Positions 7,095 through 14,200 of a stretch of DNA of 64,000 nucleotides are shown in pieces (the first letter of the stretch is position 1; each line of letters starts with the position of its first letter). A program made the position numbers and the translations under genes. The notes under the pieces were generated by a model that was given only the letters and a program-made list of their open reading frames with translations, ran no database searches and was not told the DNA's origin. This DNA comes from Candidatus Saccharimonadota bacterium (GTDB taxonomy: Bacteria > Patescibacteriota > Saccharimonadia > Saccharimonadales > Saccharimonadaceae), in the NCBI GenBank assembly GCA_017545505.1, contig JAFWNB010000001.1, positions 39,706-103,705 on the forward strand. Reading direction: 5' to 3'.

Positions 7095-8637
7095 GCTTGA
7101 AAAGTTTTTTAGATTTTTGATATATATTTTACCGGGAGCGCTGTTTTTTTCTTATTATCCACTTTTCCATTTTGGTAGCGATGAATCAATGAATTTTGAG
7201 ATTTCGTTGCCGATGATTTGGTTGATATTGTTTGATTTTTTGGTTGTATTTTTGCTGATAAAAAGAAAACTTTTAAAGAAAATTGTGGATTATTGGGCGT
7301 GGCTAATACTGCCTGGGTTTTTGACAATTTCAGTTTTTTGGTCATTAAATCCTGTGCGCGGATTATTAACTGTGGGTATTTTGTGGTTGATTTATTTTGC
7401 GGTTTTTAGTTTTTGGCAGTTAAAGGATTTGTTCAGCGAAGATAGTTTTAGAGAAAAGTTTTGGAAGGTTTTCTTTGGTTCAACTTTGGTTATTTGCGTG
7501 TGGTGTTTAGTGCAATGTATTTTGGATATAGCTGGTGTTTCGCGTGATTATTCTTTGATGTGTGCGGGTTGTACGTATCAGATGTTTGGGTTTCCGCATC
7601 CAAATGGTTTTGCGATAGAACCACAGTTTATGGGGAATTTGCTGCTGGCGCCAGCGATAATGTCCGGATGGTTAATACTTCGCTCACGGCCGCGTCCGGC
7701 TGGCCCGTCGGCACGGGCAGCCGGCGCTAATTCTCGCGCTGCCGCGCTCCGAAATGCCGTTTCGCTGAAGCATTACAACATCCTGTTTCTTGCCCTCGCA
7801 ACCACACTTTTCCTGACATTCTCGCGGGGAGCGATTTACGCGTTTGTGATTGCAATGATAATATTAACTATTATCTATCAAAGTTCTAAGATGTTTGGTT
7901 TGGGACACACTCAAGGCCGTTCGACCCTTCGGGTCGTCCGCGTCCCAAGGGGCGGTCTGGCCAAGCTTACGGTCCCAAACCAAACTCTTAAAACTTTAAC
8001 TAAAATGTGGTTAGTTATTATATTTGCATTTGCAATCGCAATTAATGTGCAGGGGGTAATGGCGGAGGTGGGGCCGACAAATGATACGTATAAAAGTGGT
8101 GTAGCTAAGGTTTTAAACCATTTATCGCTCGGTGTGATTGATATTCGCGAACAAAAGGATGAGATAAATAATGACATTGATGACAAAAATGGCGCTATAG
8201 AAGAAGCTTTAGTTGATGAGGAGAATCAAGAAGCTGTATTTGATGGGTACGTGGCGGAATCTACTGATACAAGGATGCGGTTAACTAACGCTGCAATTAC
8301 GGTTTGGTCGAAAGACATAAGGACAATACTTTTTGGTGTGGGGTTGGGGGGCGCTGGAAAGGCACTATATAATAATGGTCTTTCGCCGGCGCCGAAGGAA
8401 ATTATTCAAAATGAATATGCAAGTTTGCTTCTAGAAACTGGTTTAATTGGTATTGCTTTACTTGCTATTACGATTGTATTAATAATTAGAGTCACATTAA
8501 AAAGCAAAATAGCGTTACCGCTTCTTGTCATAATGGTAGCTTACGGGATTTCATTATGTTTCTTTTCGGGACTTCCGAACGCGTTGCAAATCTATCTTTT
8601 GCCAGCAGTTATTCTATCTCTTTACGGAAAAAATTAG
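7078..8637 (+). CDS. O-antigen ligase/polymerase-like membrane protein with two in-frame insertions
   Basis: A 519-aa polytopic membrane protein with many hydrophobic segments and the large extracytoplasmic loop typical of the Wzy/WaaL (O-antigen ligase) family, including the conserved LFGVGLGGAGKAL stretch near residue 420. It is the third gene of the glycan operon. Two segments are anomalous: residues about 201-233 (RSRPRPAGPSARAAG region) are encoded by GC-rich DNA containing a strong hairpin, and residues about 280-302 (GHTQGRSTLRVVRVPRGGLAK region) are encoded by a palindromic element whose core recurs elsewhere. Both are in frame and keep the ORF open. The 3' end overlaps the convergent GNAT gene by 29 bp. 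Confidence 0.8.
   Translation: MTKLNKLEKFFRFLIYILPGALFFSYYPLFHFGSDESMNFEISLPMIWLILFDFLVVFLLIKRKLLKKIVDYWAWLILPGFLTISVFWSLNPVRGLLTVGILWLIYFAVFSFWQLKDLFSEDSFREKFWKVFFGSTLVICVWCLVQCILDIAGVSRDYSLMCAGCTYQMFGFPHPNGFAIEPQFMGNLLLAPAIMSGWLILRSRPRPAGPSARAAGANSRAAALRNAVSLKHYNILFLALATTLFLTFSRGAIYAFVIAMIILTIIYQSSKMFGLGHTQGRSTLRVVRVPRGGLAKLTVPNQTLKTLTKMWLVIIFAFAIAINVQGVMAEVGPTNDTYKSGVAKVLNHLSLGVIDIREQKDEINNDIDDKNGAIEEALVDEENQEAVFDGYVAESTDTRMRLTNAAITVWSKDIRTILFGVGLGGAGKALYNNGLSPAPKEIIQNEYASLLLETGLIGIALLAITIVLIIRVTLKSKIALPLLVIMVAYGISLCFFSGLPNALQIYLLPAVILSLYGKN
7677..7775. repeat. GC-rich hairpin insertion within the ligase-like gene
   Basis: A stretch far richer in G+C than its surroundings. Arms 7696-7708 (CCGGCTGGCCCGT) and 7713-7724 (ACGGGCAGCCGG) pair with a single-base bulge around a 4-nt loop. 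It encodes a low-complexity Arg/Ala/Pro segment between membrane helices. It does not share the core of the other palindromic elements. Confidence 0.6.
7880..8000. repeat. Palindromic element, copy B (in frame inside the ligase-like gene)
   Basis: Arms 7880-7906 and 7972-8000 pair over about 27 bp: 14 bp are perfect (GTTTGGTTTGGGAC), then two differences. The core 7907-7971 begins ACACTCAAGGCCGT and ends TGGCCAAGCTTACG as in the other copies, but carries an extra 36-bp GC-rich insert with its own hairpin CGACCC-TTC-GGGTCG. The reading frame continues through the whole element. Confidence 0.85.
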
Positions 8638-9052
8638 TGTCATATATTTCGGCACCGTGATTTTTGTAAAACTCTTGAGATTTTTCGCGGCCTTGACCGC
8701 AGGTAAACACTAGATTGCCGCAGCCCTTTTCTTTGGCCCAGTCTAGCATGGCTTGCCAAAGGGCGGAGCCAACACCTTGGCCGCGGACAGTTTGGTCGGT
8801 AACGAAATCTTCAAGGTAAGCGTTTTTTCTGGTAATGGGGCCCATGGTGACAGAAAGAGTGGCGATGCCGATGATTTTATTGTCATCATCGTAGGCTACG
8901 AGCATGTCGTGGAAAGGGGAATTAATAAGGTCTTTAAACCAGGTTTCAGGGATTTCGCCGCGGTCTTTGCCGCTACGGGAAAGTTGAATTAATAGTTCGC
9001 GAATTCTTTGGGCGATTTCTGGTGAGTACTTATCTAGTTTTTTGATAATCAT
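8609..9052 (-). CDS. GNAT-family N-acetyltransferase
   Basis: A 147-aa cytoplasmic GNAT domain: motif A is TDQTVRGQGVGSALWQAMLDWAKEKGC (residues about 84-110) with the Q/RxxGxG/A acetyl-CoA loop seen as RGQGVG, followed by the FYKNHGAEIYDTNFFRKEI C-terminus typical of the fold. The substrate is not predictable. It is the last gene of a minus-strand group pta-like, glmM, GNAT, overlapping glmM by 4 nt, so it may act in the same metabolism; a GlmU-like acetylation role cannot be claimed from sequence. Its 3' end overlaps the convergent ligase-like gene. Confidence 0.85.
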   Translation of the reverse strand: MIIKKLDKYSPEIAQRIRELLIQLSRSGKDRGEIPETWFKDLINSPFHDMLVAYDDDNKIIGIATLSVTMGPITRKNAYLEDFVTDQTVRGQGVGSALWQAMLDWAKEKGCGNLVFTCGQGREKSQEFYKNHGAEIYDTNFFRKEIE

Positions 9053-10365
9053 AGAGTTTGCTCCAATTTAGTTTTTAATTCTTTTACTAGTTTATTAATT
9101 ACGCTTTCATCGTCGCCCCACATGGCGATACGAATTAAGTTTTCGGTACCGGAAGGGCGAACGAGGAGACGGCCGTGGATTGGTTCGAGTTTTTGGCTGT
9201 ATTCTAGGAGGAGGGTTTTGGTAGATTCGGATTCTTTGAGATTTGCTTTCATCTCTTTGGTAGCATCTAAATTAACGATGATTTGGGGGGATTTTTGCAT
9301 GATGCCGGCTAATTCGTGTAGAGGTTTCTTGGTTTCGGAAATAATCTTAGTAATCATAAGGGCAGTGAGCATGCCGTCGCCGGTAGGTTCGTTTGGCAAA
9401 ATTATATGTCCGGATTGTTCGCCGCCGAGAGAAATGGAATTTTGGTCCATGGCGGCCTTGACATTGGCATCACCGACGGCGGTGATTTCTAATTTGATAT
9501 TATTAGAGTTTGCCCAGTTAATTAAGCCTTGATTAGCCATAACAGTGATCGCGAGAGAAGGGAGTTTGAGATAATTGGCGAGGATAGCAAGAATTTCGTC
9601 GCCGTCTACAATCTGACCATTTTTGTCTATGAGCATGCATCGGTCGCCGTCGCCGTCGAAAGCCACGCCAAAATCTAGGTGATTTTTAGTCACTAGAGAT
9701 TGAAGTGATTCTAGATGAGTACTACCGCAATTGTAATTGATTTTTGTATTGTAGGTTTGGTCGGCATTGATAAGTTCGACTTTGGCGCCGTATTCTTCAA
9801 AAATAGTTTTATTGATGACGCTGGTGGCGCCGTTGGCGCAGTCCATGCCGATTTTTAGGCCTTTGAAATCTGGCTGTTTTAAATAATTTTCTATATGTTT
9901 TTGGTATATATCTAAAGATTCTTGGTGAAGGTCGTCTTGGAGTTCGACGGATTTTAGTGGGAATGGTTGGGCTTTGATGATGGCGTCTTCAATGGATTGG
10001 CAGCCTGCTTCGCAGAGTTTAACGCCACTGGTTTTGCCACGTTCGAAAATTTTGATACCATTGTCGGTGTGGGGATTGTGAGAGGCGGTGACGTCGATAG
10101 CGAAATTGAACCCGATTTTGTAAAAACAATAATTGATGGCAGGAGTGGGGAGGATGCCGGCGCTGTAGTATTCGATACCAAGTGACTCCAGAGCGGCGGC
10201 GAGATCGGATAAAATCCATTCGCTAGATTCGCGATTATCGCCGGCGACGAATACTTTGATTTTGTCACCGGCGTAGTTTACGAGGCCTTTAATGATAAAG
10301 CTTAAAAACTCTGGTGTGAATTGATCGGCTTTTTGTCTAATACCGTCTGTACCGAAATATTTCAT
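9049..10365 (-). CDS. glmM: Phosphoglucosamine mutase-like phosphohexomutase
   Basis: The 438-aa alpha-D-phosphohexomutase has all family signatures: start MKYFGTDGIRQKA, the phosphoserine loop VTASHNPHTDNGIKIF, the metal loop AFDGDGDRCMLID, the sugar-binding GGEQSGH and the phosphate-binding RPSGTENLIRI. FGTDGIRG-type starts and the GEQSGHII form favour GlmM (glucosamine-6-P to glucosamine-1-P) over phosphomannomutase, and glmS is encoded nearby. Overlaps of 4 nt on both sides place it in an operon with the Pta-like gene and GNAT. The assignment to glucosamine rather than mannose or glucose phosphate remains inference. Confidence 0.88.
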   Translation of the reverse strand: MKYFGTDGIRQKADQFTPEFLSFIIKGLVNYAGDKIKVFVAGDNRESSEWILSDLAAALESLGIEYYSAGILPTPAINYCFYKIGFNFAIDVTASHNPHTDNGIKIFERGKTSGVKLCEAGCQSIEDAIIKAQPFPLKSVELQDDLHQESLDIYQKHIENYLKQPDFKGLKIGMDCANGATSVINKTIFEEYGAKVELINADQTYNTKINYNCGSTHLESLQSLVTKNHLDFGVAFDGDGDRCMLIDKNGQIVDGDEILAILANYLKLPSLAITVMANQGLINWANSNNIKLEITAVGDANVKAAMDQNSISLGGEQSGHIILPNEPTGDGMLTALMITKIISETKKPLHELAGIMQKSPQIIVNLDATKEMKANLKESESTKTLLLEYSQKLEPIHGRLLVRPSGTENLIRIAMWGDDESVINKLVKELKTKLEQTL

Positions 10366-11108
10366 AGTAATCCTTTAATTACATTAATAGTTAGTATAGT
10401 GTCTTCTATAGTGCTGCCACGAGAGAGGTCGGCGAGGGGAATATTGAAACCTTGAATTATAGGGCCGGCGATAGTAAAGCCGGCGAATTGTTCGAGAGAT
10501 TTGTAAAGGATATTGCCAGAATTAAGGTCTGGAACAATGAGAACATTAGCCTGACCTTTTAGAGGGCTGTTTGGGGTTTTCTTGTTGGCGACTTGTGGAT
10601 TAATTGCGGCGTCTAGTTGCATTTCGCCGTCTATTATATAGTTAGGGTAGTTTTGTTTAATTTGATCTATGCAATAATGGATTTTGTCTAGATCGGGATT
10701 CTTGCCGCCAGAACCGTAGGTAGAGTAGGAAAGCATGGCGATTTTAGGTTGATTGCCGGTGAATGTTTTGTAGGTTTTGGCGGTGTCTTTGACAATAGTA
10801 TATAGTTGCTCTTTAGTAGGAGTTTTGTTGACTCCGCCATCGGCGATGGCAAGAATTTGATCGCCTTTTTGGCAAATAAAACAACTTGAGAAAAAGTCGG
10901 AGCTTAGCGGGATGCGGTCTTTGTATGCGAGAAGAACATCGCGTGAGGAGTAATCGAGACCGGAAATCATTGAATCGGCGGCGCCGGATTTTAATAAACT
11001 CGCAGCTTGGTCCAATGATTCAGTGGGGATAAATTCGATGTCAGGGAAAGATTTCGCGGATTGTTTTGCAATTATGTTGGTGGATAGTTCTGGAAAGAGA
11101 ATTTTCAT
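10362..11108 (-). CDS. Phosphate acetyl/butyryltransferase-like protein
   Basis: The 248-aa protein resembles the PTA_PTB domain: MKILFPELSTN start, ADSMISGLDYSSRDVLLA, AIADGGVNKTPTKEQL, AMLSYSTYGSGG, GEMQLDAAINPQVA, and ANVLIVPDLNSGNILYK. Classical Pta enzymes are about 330 aa, so this one is short. It would interconvert acetyl-CoA and acetyl phosphate; no ackA is visible in the window. The ATG at 11108 is chosen because TATAAT at 11115-11120 (minus strand) lies exactly 6 nt upstream, implying a leaderless mRNA; the longer upstream reading would span the promoter. It heads the operon with glmM and the GNAT gene. Confidence 0.82.
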   Translation of the reverse strand: MKILFPELSTNIIAKQSAKSFPDIEFIPTESLDQAASLLKSGAADSMISGLDYSSRDVLLAYKDRIPLSSDFFSSCFICQKGDQILAIADGGVNKTPTKEQLYTIVKDTAKTYKTFTGNQPKIAMLSYSTYGSGGKNPDLDKIHYCIDQIKQNYPNYIIDGEMQLDAAINPQVANKKTPNSPLKGQANVLIVPDLNSGNILYKSLEQFAGFTIAGPIIQGFNIPLADLSRGSTIEDTILTINVIKGLL

Positions 11109-11114
11109 GATTTT

Positions 11115-11120
11115 ATTATA
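11115..11120 (-). promoter_or_regulatory. -10 box of the Pta-like/glmM operon (leaderless)
   Basis: TATAAT on the minus strand, six bases before the ATG at 11108. Confidence 0.6.
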
Positions 11121-11147
11121 ACATATGGGTAATTTGATATAAAACCC

Positions 11148-11175
11148 TTGCACATAATTTTGCTTATGTTATAAT
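11148..11175 (+). promoter_or_regulatory. Promoter of the giant FISUMP protein gene
   Basis: TTGCAC (11148-11153), 16-bp spacer, TATAAT (11170-11175). The leader is about 75 nt and ends with GGAGAGGA before the ATG at 11257, so unlike several neighbours this mRNA uses a Shine-Dalgarno sequence. Confidence 0.7.
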
Positions 11176-11256
11176 TTAATGTAACAAAGGTTATACAAAG
11201 AGGACATGCATGCAATCAAATAAAAATGAATTTGCTCTTCTTGGAGAGGATAAAAA

Positions 11257-14200
11257 ATGTCGCAGTGGCGTTCTATATGTGTGATTAAGCTACTGAAGTC
11301 TATTGTTTTTGTGCCCGCAGCCTTGTTTTGTGGTATTTTGTTTTTATCTCCTAACACCTACGCCTATAATCTTTCAGTCTCTGCCGATGATGTAAGTATA
11401 GACATAGTTAGTGGCAAAACATCCATTAAAGAATCAGAGGTAGGAATAGTATCAGACTGTAGGTTAGGCTATAACTTTAGTATTGCTACTTCTACTAGTC
11501 CATCACTTTATCTAGGAGGAGATAATACAACTACTGCTATCTTCAACACGGTAGATGGTACTAACTCACTCGCAAACTCATCAAACCAAAACAAATGGGG
11601 CTATTACTTTAGTGCTGGTACTAATAATGGTAATAGCAGCACTAGCAGTAATACTAACACTGCCCCCACGGATTCCGCCATCTTCTCTCCACTATCCACT
11701 ACCGCTACTTCATTACTAACTACTAATGATACTGCTTCTTCTAGCGATATAGACGTTACTCATTCTATCTACTATGGTGTAAATGCAGACTCTACTGTAG
11801 CCCCAGGCAGTTATAAAATGGGTACCACTAGTAACACTACCACCAACGGCACCATCGATTACTTTATTACTATGCATCCTACATGTAATGTAGTAAACAT
11901 AGCCTATGATGGCAATAACGCAGATGAAGGCACTATGGGAGCACAAGGTACCGGAGTCATTCATACCAACGTAAAAGAAGGGGACAACATCTCGCTTATT
12001 GCTTCTAACTTTTCTAGATCAGGCTACGGTTTTGCAGGCTGGAGTCTAGACAGTAATGCCGGTACTAAACTTATAGATAGCGACACTACCAACAACCCAG
12101 TAATCTATGGCCCACAAGAAGATATTACTCTACCTGATGATATATCATCCTACGATACTGATAACGATGGAATAGTAAAACTCTATGCTGTCTGGATCCC
12201 AAGCCAAGGAAATCTTCAAGGCTGGACTGGTTGCAATAATCTAGATACAGCCACATACGACAGCACTACCGGGGCACTAGACATAACCAAAAACTCCGTT
12301 ACTGCTCTTACCGACATGAGAGATCACGATACCTATGCCGTTGCTAGACTTGCTGATGGCAAATGTTGGATGATAGAAAACTTAAGACTAGATAACAATG
12401 CTACCACTCCAAACTGGGGCGATGACTTCTTAAGTCAAGGTTTTGGCGGTGTCTTTACGGGCCTAGCTGCAGCGGAAGGACTATCATTATTTAATAGTGT
12501 TGCTACTGCTAACAGTCTATATAGTACTGATGGTTCCACTGCTAATACTATTTCTGGCAATGCGCTAAGCTCCCGTTTTCCACGCTATAACAATGCCAAT
12601 ACCAGTACCAGAGCCACTAACCCAACAGATAATGGTGCAATCATTTATAGCTATGGTAACTATTACACCTGGGCAGCCGCTATGGCTAATACAGAAGACT
12701 TATCTAGTTATGCCGTTTCTGAAGCTACTCGTACTTCACTTTGCCCATCTGGCTGGCGTCTACCTACTGGTGGCAATAAAACCAGAATAGAAGCTGATGA
12801 TAATAATGAGTTCTGGAATCTCATTGTAGATGGATTAAACAATAGTACTAATCCAGCTAATTATAATAGCCAATCGCAGCCATATTACAATGGTAAAACT
12901 GAGGCTGGACCTATAGATAAAAAACTCAAAAGTTATCCTAACAACTTCCTTTATTCTGGTTTTACGCAAAATGGTGCATTAATTGTCCGCGGTGATAGCG
13001 GCGGGTATTGGTCTCTTACGGCAATGACCGACCAACATGTCTTCAGATTATACTTCGGTAGCAACTCCATTGTTCCTGGTACGGGTAATACCAATAAATT
13101 TAGTGGCTATCCTGTGCGTTGCGTTGCTTCAGACTCAGAAACTTTTGCCCTGGCCTATAATGCTAATGGTGGTTCGGGCGCTCCTAGTGCACAATCCACT
13201 ACCGCCAATGGTTCTGCCACTTTTACTATTAGCAGTACTACCCCAACCCGCTCTGGTTATACTTTTGCTGGCTGGATAGATGAAAAAGGAAATGAAGTCC
13301 AGCCTAGCAGTGTGTTTAAAACTAATAATCCAAATGCAGTGCTTTATGCAAGATGGACTAATAATAGCTGTAACCCATCCGCTACTACCATTGGTACAGG
13401 AAATAGTAGCACTGATGCAGTTTGTCTGCAAGATGTAACGCCAGCCATGAAAGCTAGTCTCCCTACCGCTACATCTACCACTGGCACCTATAACTTAATA
13501 GATGCCCGTGATGGGCAAAGCTATACTGTAGCCAAACTCCCAGATGGTAACCTCTGGTTAACCAAGAACCTAAACTTTGGTAATAGTAGCGATACCCTAC
13601 TTACTGCATATGACACAGATCTTCCATCTAATACTACCTTTATGTCTCCAGCATCTACTTCCACCTTCTCAACAGGAGCAGACTATTATACTACACCTCA
13701 AATTCAGTCTAATGTCACAACTTATGGTGGTTATTATAGCTATGCTGCCGCAATTGCAAGCACTACAGCCTATAGCACGGCCAACCAAAACATCACTACT
13801 TCCATCTGTCCTAAAGGCTGGGATTTGCCTATTTCAGCTAGTTATACTTATTTAAAGAGTTCAGCTAGCTTAACTAATTATGCTACTGCTAGCGTAGCTC
13901 CATATAGCTTCACTTATGGTGGTTATAAGAATGGTGTTGATTTCACTAGTCAAACAACTCGTGGTGATTTATGGACCTCTACTAATCAGGGTACAAACTT
14001 CGGCCAAGAATTATACATTGCTTCCAGCACATTTACTATTGGTGCTAGTAGTAGCACTACTTATTACAAATACTACGGCAGAAATGTTCGTTGTATAGCC
14101 TCTAATGGTACCGCTACAGTTAATTACAACGCCAATGGTGGCTCTGGTACCATGGCAAGCCAAACAGGCGATATTAACTCCATTAAAATTAGCTCCAACG

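Noticed and set aside
9954..10268. Open frames antisense to glmM and similar open frames opposite prfA, dnaK and the FISUMP gene
   Set aside because: No RBS, no promoter, and compositions typical of shadow frames of conserved genes.
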